Shown one piece after another: positions 8,128 through 16,793 of a stretch of 44,938 bases of DNA. The translations under genes were made by a program, and so were the position numbers. Positions within the stretch are counted from its first letter, which is position 1; the number at the start of each line of letters is the position of its first letter. The notes under the pieces were generated by a model, which was not told the DNA's origin, made no database searches, and saw nothing but the letters and a program-made list of their open reading frames with translations. This DNA comes from an uncultured bacterium (GTDB taxonomy: Bacteria; Pseudomonadota; Gammaproteobacteria; Burkholderiales; Burkholderiaceae_E): assembly GCA_903866395.1 (NCBI GenBank), contig CAIPNM010000077.1, positions 1-44,938 of the forward strand, in the 5' to 3' direction.

Positions 8128-9528
8128 ATGGCTCACGACCAGCAAACCGCGGCGGTGGATGTCTGTGTGATCGGCGGAGGCTGGGCCGGCATCGCTGCCG
8201 CCATCGAAGCCTGCGCGGCGGGTGGCAGCGTCAGCCTGATCGAGGCCGCGCCGCAGCTGGGGGGACGCGCCCGCACCGTCGAAATCGACATGGGCTTTGG
8301 CCCGGTGCGACTCGATAACGGTCAACACCTCATGATGGGCGCTTACCGCGAGACTCTCGCACTGATCAACCGAGTCGCTCCAGACGCTGGCCAGCGCCTG
8401 CGTCGCGAACCGCTTGCTTTACGCGATCCCGATGGCTTTGCCCTTCAGGCGGCGAGGCTGCCCGCGCCCCTGCATCTGGCGGTCGCATTCGCGCGCGCCC
8501 GCGGCCTAGGACTTACCGGACGGGTTGCGTGCGTGCGCCTGATGCTGAATCTCTGGCGCAACGCCTGGCGGGTGCCCGATGGTGAGACCGTTGCGCAACT
8601 GCTTGAGCGCACCGGACAGCCGTCCTGGCTGATTGACAGGCTATGGCACCCGTTATGTGTGTCCGCACTCAACACGCCGACCGGTGTCGCATGCGCGCGC
8701 ACCTTTGCGGCTGTGTTGCGCGACACGCTGGGCGCAGCACGCGCAGCAAGCGACTTCATCTTGCCCGCAGGTACGCTTGGCGATTGCCTGCCTGAGCCCG
8801 CCACCGCCTGGCTCACCGAGCGCGGCGCCCGGATCCTGCTCAGAACCCCTGCCCGCTCGATCGAGCGCAGGGGATCCGAATGGCACATCGCGCTGCCCGA
8901 TCGCGTGCTCAGGGCCCGGGCGGTGGTGCTAGCCGTTCCGCTCGCCAACAGCGCACGGCTGATGGCTTCGGCTGCAGGCTCGAATGACGTTCCGGAGATC
9001 CATGCGCTATGCCACGATCTGTCGTCATTTCGTTCGATCCCGATTGCCACCACCTACCTTGCATGGCCTGAGACCGGCGTCAGCCCCCTACCCAGTTGGA
9101 CCATGTTGGGGGTACGCGGGCCGCAGGCAACCGCTGCGCCCCGGGGTGACTGGCTCTTTGACCGGGGAGTTCAGCGGGGCCATCGCATTGCGTCGGTCGT
9201 GGTGAGCAACGCCGCCGCGACTGAGGGATCGCTGGCAGCGCTAACCGAGGCGGTGAGCGCATCGACCACGCAGGCGCTGCAACTGCCCGCGCCCGCGCAT
9301 GCCTTCACCATTTTCGAACGCCGTGCGACTTTTGCCTGTGTTCCCGAGCGGCCGGTTATCAATCAGCCTATCGGCGGCAACCTGCCAGGGCTCTGGCTCG
9401 CGGGCGATTACACCGAGCATGACTATCCCGCTACGATCGAGTCGGCCGTGCGAAGCGGACTACGAGCGGGCGCACTCGCCGCCCGGCTGGGGGCCCCAGA
9501 CCGTTTGCCAGCTCAGCCCCCCGCGTAG
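8128..9528 (+). CDS. hpnE: HpnE, hydroxysqualene dehydroxylase (FAD)
   Basis: HpnE reduces hydroxysqualene to squalene, completing the pathway begun by HpnD and HpnC. The 466-residue product has an N-terminal Rossmann FAD site (VIGGGWAGIAAAIEA), the R-A-R motif of the amine oxidase/phytoene desaturase superfamily (GGRARTVE), and a C-terminal FAD motif (GLWLAGDYTEHDYPATIES). Squalene here most likely feeds a squalene-hopene cyclase encoded outside the window. The gene ends 20 bp from the convergent radA stop. Confidence 0.93.
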   Translation: MAHDQQTAAVDVCVIGGGWAGIAAAIEACAAGGSVSLIEAAPQLGGRARTVEIDMGFGPVRLDNGQHLMMGAYRETLALINRVAPDAGQRLRREPLALRDPDGFALQAARLPAPLHLAVAFARARGLGLTGRVACVRLMLNLWRNAWRVPDGETVAQLLERTGQPSWLIDRLWHPLCVSALNTPTGVACARTFAAVLRDTLGAARAASDFILPAGTLGDCLPEPATAWLTERGARILLRTPARSIERRGSEWHIALPDRVLRARAVVLAVPLANSARLMASAAGSNDVPEIHALCHDLSSFRSIPIATTYLAWPETGVSPLPSWTMLGVRGPQATAAPRGDWLFDRGVQRGHRIASVVVSNAAATEGSLAALTEAVSASTTQALQLPAPAHAFTIFERRATFACVPERPVINQPIGGNLPGLWLAGDYTEHDYPATIESAVRSGLRAGALAARLGAPDRLPAQPPA

Positions 9529-9548
9529 GCGCCTCCGAAGATGCTTAA

Positions 9549-10904
9549 TCAGGACCAGGCGACCGACAGCGCCTGATCGATCGACTCCACCGCGAGTGGC
9601 TCCAGCCCCTCAAGAGGCCGCTTGGGCGCGTTAGCCTGCGGAATGAGCATCCGTGGAAAGCCCAGCTTCCCCGCTTCGCGGAGCCGCTCCTGGCCGCGCG
9701 GCGCAGGTCGAATTTCACCCGCCAGACCAACCTCGCCGAACACCGCGAGCTGCTCGGGCAGGGCCCGGTCGCGTAACGACGAAACAATAGCGAGCAGCAC
9801 GGCCAGGTCGGCGGCCGGCTCTGAAATTCGAACCCCGCCCACCACATTGACGAATACGTCCTGGTCATAGCAGGCGATGCCCGCGTGTCGATGCAGGACC
9901 GCAAGAAGCATCGCCAGACGATTGCCTTCCAGGCCCACCGACAGCCGCCGCGGATTGGGCACATGCGCCGTATCAACCAGCGCCTGCACCTCGACCAGCA
10001 GCGGCCGGCTTCCCTCGAGCGACACCAGCACACACGAGCCGGCCACCCGCCTGCCGCGCTGAGAAAGAAAAATGGCGGAGGGGTTGGACACCGCGCGCAG
10101 ACCGCGATCGGTCATCGCAAAGACACCGAGCTCATTGACCGCTCCGAACCGGTTCTTGAAGGCCCGCACCATCCGGTAGGTGGAGTGCTGCTCGCCTTCG
10201 AAGTAGAGCACCGTGTCGACGATGTGTTCGAGCACACGCGGACCGGCGAGCGTGCCTTCCTTGGTCACGTGGCCGATCATGACCAACGCAATACCCAGCT
10301 GCTTCGCAACGCGGGTCAGCTGCGCGGCGCACTCGCGCACCTGAGCCACCGATCCCGGCGCCGACTGCAACTGAGTCGAGACCATGGTCTGAATCGAATC
10401 AATCACCACCACGGTCGGGCGACTGCGCTCAATTTCGTGACAGATGCGCTCAAGCTCGATCTCGGCCAGCACCGGCAGCGCCAGTTCGCCCAGCCCCAAA
10501 CGTCGGGCCCTTAGCGCAATTTGCCCGACAGACTCCTCACCACTCACATAAAGCGCACTCGATTCCCCGCATACATGGGCAAGGGTCTGAAGCAGGAGCG
10601 TTGACTTGCCGATCCCGGGGTCGCCGCCGATCAGCACCACAGACCCTGTCACCAGGCCGCCCCCCAGCACTCGATCAAATTCATCGCTACCGGTGGGCAA
10701 CCGACGTACGGTTTCCAGCGGAACCGAATCGAGCCGCTGAACCGCCTGCGCCTCCACCAGCCCGCGGTGACGTCCCGCTGCGGCGGGCTCGACCACGGTT
10801 TCCACCAGCGTATTCCAGCGCTCGCACTGCGGGCACTGGCCAGCCCACTTGGGGGTACTCCCCCCGCACTCGGTGCAGAGGTAATGGGATTTAGCGCGCG
10901 CCAT
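9549..10904 (-). CDS. radA: RadA, DNA repair / branch-migration ATPase
   Basis: RadA (Sms) is a RecA-related, DnaB-like helicase that helps process recombination intermediates. The 451-residue product has the C4 zinc finger (Cys10, Cys13, Cys24, Cys27), Walker A GGDPGIGKST, the RadA-specific KNRFG motif and a C-terminal Lon-protease-like domain without the catalytic dyad. The start MARAKSHYLC was chosen because the zinc finger follows directly; the open frame continues upstream through alr without homology. Its first 14 bp overlap the end of alr, so it is probably coupled to alr. Confidence 0.96.
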   Translation of the reverse strand: MARAKSHYLCTECGGSTPKWAGQCPQCERWNTLVETVVEPAAAGRHRGLVEAQAVQRLDSVPLETVRRLPTGSDEFDRVLGGGLVTGSVVLIGGDPGIGKSTLLLQTLAHVCGESSALYVSGEESVGQIALRARRLGLGELALPVLAEIELERICHEIERSRPTVVVIDSIQTMVSTQLQSAPGSVAQVRECAAQLTRVAKQLGIALVMIGHVTKEGTLAGPRVLEHIVDTVLYFEGEQHSTYRMVRAFKNRFGAVNELGVFAMTDRGLRAVSNPSAIFLSQRGRRVAGSCVLVSLEGSRPLLVEVQALVDTAHVPNPRRLSVGLEGNRLAMLLAVLHRHAGIACYDQDVFVNVVGGVRISEPAADLAVLLAIVSSLRDRALPEQLAVFGEVGLAGEIRPAPRGQERLREAGKLGFPRMLIPQANAPKRPLEGLEPLAVESIDQALSVAWS

Positions 10905-11973
10905 CATCAAACACCTGGCGGAGAACCCTCGGCGCAATCGCGCAGGTGAGCTCGTAGCCGATCGTGCCCGCACTCGCTGCAACCTCATCAACCGGCACCT
11001 GCTCTCCCCACAGCTCAACCGGGCTACCCACAACGGCCTGCGGTACCGGCTCGAGATCGACTGCAAGCATGTCCATTGACACCCGGCCTACGGTGCGTGT
11101 GCGAACGCCGCAAACGGCAATCGGCGAGCCCGTGGGCGCATGGCGCGGGTAGCCGTCAGCATAGCCACAGGCCACGATGCCAATCGACATTGGCCGGTCT
11201 GCAAAAAAGGCGGAGCCATAGCCCACTGCATCACCTGCCGCAAGCTGCTGCCGCCCGATCAGTCGGCTCTCAAATTGCATGACGGGCATCAGATCGAGGC
11301 TGGCGGCGCTCCGGGATCCAAAAGGCGAAGCGCCGTACAACATGATGCCGGGGCGCACCCAGTCGTGATGCGCGCCCGGCCAGTCGATGATTGCCGCCGA
11401 GTTGGCGAGCGAGCGCTCCCCCTCCAACCCCTGGGTAACGTGACTGAACGTGGCGAGCGCCTGCGTCGCCCCACCGGCAAGGTCGGCATTGGCGAAATGG
11501 GTCATCAAGGTGATCCCTGCCACCGATTGCAGGGTCCGCAAACGCTCCCAGGCAGCCCGGTAGTCAAATGCTGCGAATCCCAGCCGATTCATCCCGCTAT
11601 TGAGCTTCAGGTGGATGCCGAGCCGGCTGCTGGACGCGAGGCCCGACAGCCAGTCAATCTGCCGAGGTTCATGCACGGTCAGCGACAAGCCTAGGCGAGC
11701 GGCAAGTTCGACATCGGCCGGTTCGAACGCCCCTTCAAGCATCAGGATGGGCTTACTCCAGCCGCGCTCGCGCAACCATTGCGCACGGTCGAATTCAACC
11801 AGGGCCAAGCCGTCCGCCGCATCGAGCGCGGGGAGCAGCGCCTCGAGCCCATGCCCATAGGCATCGGCCTTGACGACCGCCCAGGCCCTTGCAGTGGGCG
11901 CCAAGGCGCGAACGCGCTGCAGATTGTGCCGCAGGGCAGGCAGTGAAATGGTGATCCGGGCGGCTCGGGGCAT
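10891..11973 (-). CDS. alr: Alanine racemase (PLP)
   Basis: This enzyme interconverts L- and D-alanine for peptidoglycan. The 360-residue product has the PLP lysine in VVKADAYGHG (Lys35) within the N-terminal TIM barrel, and the catalytic tyrosine region VGYGSAF in the C-terminal half. Length and start (MPRAARITIS) match the family. It lies upstream of and overlaps radA, and diverges from lplT across 187 bp. Confidence 0.96.
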   Translation of the reverse strand: MPRAARITISLPALRHNLQRVRALAPTARAWAVVKADAYGHGLEALLPALDAADGLALVEFDRAQWLRERGWSKPILMLEGAFEPADVELAARLGLSLTVHEPRQIDWLSGLASSSRLGIHLKLNSGMNRLGFAAFDYRAAWERLRTLQSVAGITLMTHFANADLAGGATQALATFSHVTQGLEGERSLANSAAIIDWPGAHHDWVRPGIMLYGASPFGSRSAASLDLMPVMQFESRLIGRQQLAAGDAVGYGSAFFADRPMSIGIVACGYADGYPRHAPTGSPIAVCGVRTRTVGRVSMDMLAVDLEPVPQAVVGSPVELWGEQVPVDEVAASAGTIGYELTCAIAPRVLRQVFDDGAR

Positions 11974-12160
11974 GGCGATAGACGAACATGATTCGCCGCG
12001 CACTATAGCCTGCCCGGCCGGTCGCGGGCATACCCTCACAGAAACCTGGATATCAGCGTGCTATAAACGCGCCTTCACCGCAGGTTTGCTTTGGATCATC
12101 ATTCACGCAATCCCGCACCCGACTGCAGGTCAGCTTGCCTCCGGACTCAGAGACTCTCCG

Positions 12161-13423
12161 ATGAAGCGCGGCTTTTACACCATCATGGCGGCGCAGTTTT
12201 TTTCGTCGCTCGCCGATAACGCACTGCTGATCGCAGCCATTGCGTTGCTTATCGAAATGCACGCGCCGGACTGGATGAAACCGCTTCTCAAGCTGTTTTT
12301 TACTGTCTCGTACGTCGTGCTTGCGCCTTTCGTCGGCGCCTTCGCCGATTCAATGCCCAAGGGCAAGGTCATGTTTGTCACCAACCTGATCAAGGTGGTG
12401 GGCTGTGCTCTGATGTTCTTTACCATCCATCCACTTCTCGCCTATGCGGTGGTGGGCTTTGGCGCGGCCGCCTACTCGCCCGCCAAATACGGCATCCTCA
12501 CCGAACTGCTGCCGCCCGAAAAGCTGGTGGCCGCCAATGGTTGGATCGAAGGCACGACCGTGGGCTCGATCATTTTGGGGACGGTGCTGGGGGGCGCGCT
12601 GATCAGCCCCAAAGTTGCAGCCTTCCTGCTGGGCTTTGATGTTCCCCACATTGACACCGGCATCGATACGCCTGCGGAAAGCGCGATCATTGTGATCGGG
12701 GTGGTCTACCTGATTGCGGCCGCGTTCAACCTGCGAATTCCCGACACCGGGGCACGCTATCCCCGGCAAAAGCGTAACCCGATTCATCTGGTGCAGGAGT
12801 TTGCCCACTGTTGTCGGGTTCTCTGGCTGGATAAGCTGGGTCAGATCTCGCTCGCTGTCACCACGCTGTTCTGGGGTGCAGGCGCCACGCTGCAGTTCAT
12901 CGTGCTTGATTGGGCAAAGAGCGCCCTGGGCATGCCGCTCAATCGTGCGGCCATCCTTCAGGGCGTGGTGGCGGTGGGCATTGCGGTGGGTGCTGTGGTG
13001 GCAGCTCGGGCGCTTGGCCTGCGCGATTCAGTAAAGGTGCTGCCAGTGGGCGTCGCCATGGGCCTGGTGGTGCCGCTCATGACGCTGGTGTCATCGGAGG
13101 TCGCGGCATTTCCGCTGCTGATCCTGATTGGAGGCCTGGCGGGATTCTTCGTGGTGCCCATGAATGCGTTGCTGCAGCACCGGGGTCACGTTCTGATGAG
13201 TGCCGGGCACTCCATCGCTGTGCAGAACTTCAACGAAAACGTGAACATCCTGCTGATGTTGGGACTTTACGCTGGCCTGATCCGGGTCGGGCTACACGTC
13301 AACACCGTCATTATTCTGTTCGGTGGTTTTGTGGCGCTCACCATGGCGATGGTGATTCGCCTGCATCGGGCGAATCAGCGGAAGTTTGATTCGGTTGCTC
13401 TGATTGGCGAAGGGCGTCACTGA
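12161..13423 (+). CDS. lplT: LplT, lysophospholipid transporter (MFS)
   Basis: LplT flips lysophospholipids across the inner membrane for re-acylation. The 420-residue product is an MFS protein with about 12 hydrophobic segments and the typical opening FFSSLADNALLIAAIALL. The start MKRGFYTIM is the first family-like methionine; the longer frame upstream covers the divergent alr promoter. The acyltransferase Aas, fused or adjacent in enterics, is not next to it here. Its last 86 bp overlap the 3' end of the convergent udg gene. Confidence 0.92.
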   Translation: MKRGFYTIMAAQFFSSLADNALLIAAIALLIEMHAPDWMKPLLKLFFTVSYVVLAPFVGAFADSMPKGKVMFVTNLIKVVGCALMFFTIHPLLAYAVVGFGAAAYSPAKYGILTELLPPEKLVAANGWIEGTTVGSIILGTVLGGALISPKVAAFLLGFDVPHIDTGIDTPAESAIIVIGVVYLIAAAFNLRIPDTGARYPRQKRNPIHLVQEFAHCCRVLWLDKLGQISLAVTTLFWGAGATLQFIVLDWAKSALGMPLNRAAILQGVVAVGIAVGAVVAARALGLRDSVKVLPVGVAMGLVVPLMTLVSSEVAAFPLLILIGGLAGFFVVPMNALLQHRGHVLMSAGHSIAVQNFNENVNILLMLGLYAGLIRVGLHVNTVIILFGGFVALTMAMVIRLHRANQRKFDSVALIGEGRH

Positions 13424-14135
13424 GGGTGCTTCGCGCCAGACACCAATCGGCCCATGCAAGCCGTTTATCGGCCGGGTTACGCAGCAGATAGGCCGGGTGA
13501 TAGCTCACCACTGCGGGGATGTTCAGTCCGCCGACGTCGGCCTGGTGAATCCGGCCACGCAGGCTGGCGATTGAGGCATCGGTTCCGAGGAGCGTCTGCG
13601 CGGCAAATCGTCCCATCAGAACCAGTAGCGTGGGCTTGACGAGTTCAACCTGCTCTCTCAGATGCGGCGAACACCGCGCCACCTCGATGGGTTCTGGGTT
13701 ACGGTTTCCCGGCGGTCGACACTTCAGCACGTTGGCGATATACACATCACGGCTGCGATCGAGCCCCGCAGCCGTGAGCATGGCATCGAGCAGCGAGCCG
13801 GCCCGGCCGACAAACGGCTCGCCAAGGCGGTCTTCTTCGGCGCCAGGCGCCTCCCCGATCAGCATCCAGCGCGCCGTCTGACTGCCTGCTCCAAACACCG
13901 CGTGCTGGCGCGAGTGGCCAAGCGGACAGGCACGGCAGGCGTCGACGCGCACGACGAGTTCCTGCCAGCGGACCGCAGGATCAACGACGGGCGCATCCGG
14001 CATGGCACCGGCGAAGGAGTCAGTCTCAACCGGTTCGAGGGCGGTCGCCCCGGCGGTCGGCGAATGCGTCCGGGAGCGCCAGGCCGGGCCGATACCCAGC
14101 GCCCGAAACGCTCGCAATCGGGTGGAATCAAGCAT
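13338..14135 (-). CDS. udg: Family 4 uracil-DNA glycosylase (iron-sulfur type)
   Basis: This enzyme removes uracil from DNA to start base excision repair. The 265-residue product has motif A GEAPGAEEDRLGEPFVG, motif B SYHPAYLLRNP, and four cysteines for a [4Fe-4S] cluster (CRACPLG; CRPPGNRNPEPIEVARC). About 60 poorly conserved residues precede the first motif, usual for betaproteobacterial members. The start overlaps the rimI stop by 8 bp. The last 28 codons, from SDALRQSEQ onward, lie over the convergent end of lplT and form a Ser/Pro-rich tail outside the catalytic fold. Confidence 0.93.
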   Translation of the reverse strand: MLDSTRLRAFRALGIGPAWRSRTHSPTAGATALEPVETDSFAGAMPDAPVVDPAVRWQELVVRVDACRACPLGHSRQHAVFGAGSQTARWMLIGEAPGAEEDRLGEPFVGRAGSLLDAMLTAAGLDRSRDVYIANVLKCRPPGNRNPEPIEVARCSPHLREQVELVKPTLLVLMGRFAAQTLLGTDASIASLRGRIHQADVGGLNIPAVVSYHPAYLLRNPADKRLAWADWCLARSTLSDALRQSEQPNQTSADSPDAGESPSPW

Positions 14136-14622
14136 CGAACACGCGACGCATGACGATAGCGTCCTCGCGGGTGTTGTTGAAGGAGGGATAGTAGCGGCGA
14201 CGCAGCCCGATGGGGGTAAATCCTAAAGAACGGTAAAGCCCCTGCCCCGCCGCGTTCGAGGGGCGGACCTCGAGCAGCATTGACGATAGCCCTTGCGCCT
14301 GAGCTTCCTCCAGCAGATTGAGCATCATCCAACGACCCAGCCCCTTGCGCTGCCAAGACGCGGCCACGCTGAGGTTGAGCAGATGGAGTTCATCCGGAAT
14401 TTGCATGGATACGGCGTATGCAAGCAGCCGCTCACCCGACATCAGGACCCGCAGGTCGTAGCCCGCGCCCAGGGAATCGAGGAAATTGCCTGGGGTCCAG
14501 GGAAACGGATAGAGCTCGAGTTCGACCGTATGGACCGCATCAATGTCCTGGGGGCGCATGCCTCGCAGCTCGGCACCGCTCACGGGACAGACGCCCGCCC
14601 GAAAGCAAAACGCCGCGCTCAT
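14128..14622 (-). CDS. rimI: RimI, GNAT N-acetyltransferase for ribosomal protein S18
   Basis: RimI acetylates the N-terminus of ribosomal protein S18 and possibly other proteins. The 164-residue product has the acetyl-CoA loop SWQRKGLGRWMM, the N-terminal VELELYPFPWTPGNF region typical of RimI, and the C-terminal LGFTPIGLRRRYYPS stretch. It overlaps tsaB upstream by 4 bp and udg downstream by 8 bp, a compact tsaB-rimI-udg operon. Confidence 0.94.
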   Translation of the reverse strand: MSAAFCFRAGVCPVSGAELRGMRPQDIDAVHTVELELYPFPWTPGNFLDSLGAGYDLRVLMSGERLLAYAVSMQIPDELHLLNLSVAASWQRKGLGRWMMLNLLEEAQAQGLSSMLLEVRPSNAAGQGLYRSLGFTPIGLRRRYYPSFNNTREDAIVMRRVFDA

Positions 14623-15446
14623 GCCCTGCTCGCCTGGGCCGCGCGCGCCTTGGCGGCTGCCTGCTCGGATACGTCTAAAGCGACTTTGTTTCGCACATAG
14701 CGAGGCGCGACCGCTTCAAGCGATGCTGCCCCTGCCCGGAATAAGCCCACCCGGAGCACAGCGTCGGCACGCAGAACCGTCGCACCCGCTGGCCACTCGA
14801 CCCGCCATCCCGCATCGGTCGCCTCCCCGGCCAACCGCTCTCTGAACCCTGGGACCAGAGAGAATGCGTTGCCGGCGATCAGCAGGCACGCGCCCCCTTC
14901 AAGAGCGCGCCCCGGCCCCGCCAGCCCCCAGATTTGATCAGGCGGCCCCACTGCGCAGGCGCCGGATTCGACGACCTGCTGAAGGGCACCGTCGTGCGCG
15001 ATTTCGATCTCTACCGTGGCGGCGTAGACCTCGCCCATGCGCGCGTCGACCGCAACCAGTACACGATACCGCCCGGGATCACGTCCCGCCACGGCTTGCA
15101 GCGCGAGAGCTTCAGTCGACCACACCTCGACGCAGGGCACGCTCATGGCAAGGCTGATGCCCTGCGTCACCGAGCAGGTCATGCGAAGCGCCGTGAACGG
15201 GCCGGGTCCCACCTCCGCACAAAGGAGACGCAGGGTAGAGGGCTCAACCCCGTTGGCGCGAAGCAGCCCGTCAACGGCTGCGAGGAGCGCGTCGGACCGT
15301 CCCGCGGTATCGGGCTCATGCCAGCACTCAATCACTGGACGCCCGCCGGCGCCGGAGGTAGCGAGCGCGACCGACACACCTTGCGCGGAGCAACTAAGCG
15401 CCAGCGCCGGAAATACCGCAGCGAATGAATCGGAATACGCTGTCAT
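14619..15446 (-). CDS. tsaB: TsaB, tRNA t6A threonylcarbamoylation subunit
   Basis: TsaB partners TsaD and TsaE in making t6A37 on ANN-decoding tRNAs. The 275-residue product has the ASKHA-type fold with the family motif GPGPFTALRM and an N-terminal strand (ALSCSAQGVSVAL) in which the usual D-T-S is A-L-S-C. Its ATG shares one base with the stop of the upstream small gene (TAATG), so the two are probably cotranscribed. Confidence 0.94.
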   Translation of the reverse strand: MTAYSDSFAAVFPALALSCSAQGVSVALATSGAGGRPVIECWHEPDTAGRSDALLAAVDGLLRANGVEPSTLRLLCAEVGPGPFTALRMTCSVTQGISLAMSVPCVEVWSTEALALQAVAGRDPGRYRVLVAVDARMGEVYAATVEIEIAHDGALQQVVESGACAVGPPDQIWGLAGPGRALEGGACLLIAGNAFSLVPGFRERLAGEATDAGWRVEWPAGATVLRADAVLRVGLFRAGAASLEAVAPRYVRNKVALDVSEQAAAKARAAQASRA

Positions 15447-15955
15447 TACTCTATCGGCCCCCGGTTAGGGAGCTGCGATGGCTGGCTAGCGCGCCGACCA
15501 GCACGCTGCTCGCGCAGTTGCCGCCTCAGTTGCTCTCGTTCTTCATCGGTGAGCGTGAACCGCCCCGGTTGCGGTCCGGCGTGGTCGTAGGGGGGCCAGC
15601 TTCCATCCGCTCGACGCCTGGGCCAGGAGGCTTCCGGCGGATGAACGGATGATGCACCCCGACCTGAACGGCCAGGTTCATGGTGCGGCGGAAGCGGCGT
15701 TGCAGGCTCGGAAGCCCCGCCCTCTGCGCCGGCTGCGCGCATGCGTTCGCGGTGCGCCTGACGGAGTTCGCGACGCAGCCGCATGCGCTCGTCTGGATCG
15801 AGCAGGGACGGATCGGCTGGGGGGCCGGCCCAACTCGACGGCAGAAGCAATAACGCAGGCAACCCAAGCAGAATCGAGCGACGAAGACCGCCCTCGCCGT
15901 GGCGATGGGGAGGGGGCGGCGGGCGCGAATCGTCGGGAAGGCAGTTGAAGCGCAT
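15446..15955 (-). CDS. Small Arg/Glu-rich exported protein of unknown function
   Basis: I do not recognise this 169-residue protein. It starts with a Pro/His-rich segment (about residues 12-19), then a hydrophobic stretch RSILLGLPALLLLPSSWAG (about 26-44) that looks like a signal peptide with cleavage after SWA. The mature part is unstructured and Pro/Arg-rich. Two charged helices, LDPDERMRLRRELRQAHRER and LTDEEREQLRRQLREQRAGR, share a D/E-E-R-x(2)-L-R-R pattern, suggesting an internal duplication. It is coupled to tsaB (TAATG) and divergent from the ompR-type gene. The coupling and signal peptide argue that it is real. Confidence 0.75.
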   Translation of the reverse strand: MRFNCLPDDSRPPPPPHRHGEGGLRRSILLGLPALLLLPSSWAGPPADPSLLDPDERMRLRRELRQAHRERMRAAGAEGGASEPATPLPPHHEPGRSGRGASSVHPPEASWPRRRADGSWPPYDHAGPQPGRFTLTDEEREQLRRQLREQRAGRRASQPSQLPNRGPIE

Positions 15956-16073
15956 CGCCCTATTTTAGGCGCGCCCGCGACTCAGACGGTGTTGAGCCGG
16001 GTGCCACCGTGTAACAGTCGGTAAGCGTACCGAGACGGGTGTGCACGTCTGACGGACCCGCTATCATCATCGG

Positions 16074-16793
16074 ATGAATGCCAGAGCCAAGAAAATACTG
16101 GTGGTCGATGACGACCCACGACTGCGCGAATTGCTTCGTCGCTACTTGGGTGAGAACCAATTTGAAGTCGGTCTCGCCCATGATGGTCCTTCCATGTGGC
16201 GGCTGATGCAACGAGAGGCCTTCGACCTTGTGGTGCTTGACCTCATGCTGCCGGGCGAAGATGGCTTGTCGCTGCTGCGCCGCATGCGCGGCCAGAGCGA
16301 TCGCACGCCGGTCGTGATGCTCACTGCCAAGGGCGATGAGGTGGACCGAATCATCGGTCTCGAGGTGGGTGCCGATGACTACCTGCCCAAACCATTCAAT
16401 CCGCGGGAGTTGCTCGCGCGAATTCATGCTGTGCTTCGACGCACTCCCGCCCCCGAACTGCCTGGCGCGCCGGGCGGCGCCGATGAGGAAGTTCGGTTCG
16501 GGCCCTTTCTGTTGAATCTGGGCACGCGTCAGTTGCGCCGGGATGACCAGCCCATCCCTCTTACCACCAGCGAATTCTCAGTGCTCAAGGTGCTGGCTCA
16601 GCACGCCCGTCAGCCGCTTTCGCGCGACAAGCTCATGACGCTCGCACGCGGCCGCGAATACGGCGCCTTCGACCGCAGCCTCGACGTACAGGTGTCGCGG
16701 CTGCGCAAGCTGATCGAAATCGACCCGCAGCAGCCTCGCTACCTCCAAACGGTCTGGGGTGTCGGCTACGTGTTCATTCCGGATGGCGAGTAA
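16074..16793 (+). CDS. ompR: OmpR-family response regulator
   Basis: This 239-residue regulator has a receiver domain with acidic residues Asp12-Asp14, phospho-acceptor Asp56 (VVLDLMLPGEDG) and Lys106 (LPKPFNP). A winged-helix DNA-binding domain follows (about 140-238, ending LQTVWGVGYVFIPDG). It is very close to OmpR in layout and probably controls porins or osmotic responses. It overlaps its sensor kinase gene by 11 bp. A TATCAT box at 16062-16067 just before the ATG is a possible -10 element. The OmpR name is by similarity; the targets are not visible. Confidence 0.9.
   Translation: MNARAKKILVVDDDPRLRELLRRYLGENQFEVGLAHDGPSMWRLMQREAFDLVVLDLMLPGEDGLSLLRRMRGQSDRTPVVMLTAKGDEVDRIIGLEVGADDYLPKPFNPRELLARIHAVLRRTPAPELPGAPGGADEEVRFGPFLLNLGTRQLRRDDQPIPLTTSEFSVLKVLAQHARQPLSRDKLMTLARGREYGAFDRSLDVQVSRLRKLIEIDPQQPRYLQTVWGVGYVFIPDGE

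Noticed and set aside
9885..10514. 209-codon plus-strand frame within radA
   Set aside because: It is antisense to the RadA ATPase core; composition is His/Arg-rich as expected for a shadow frame.
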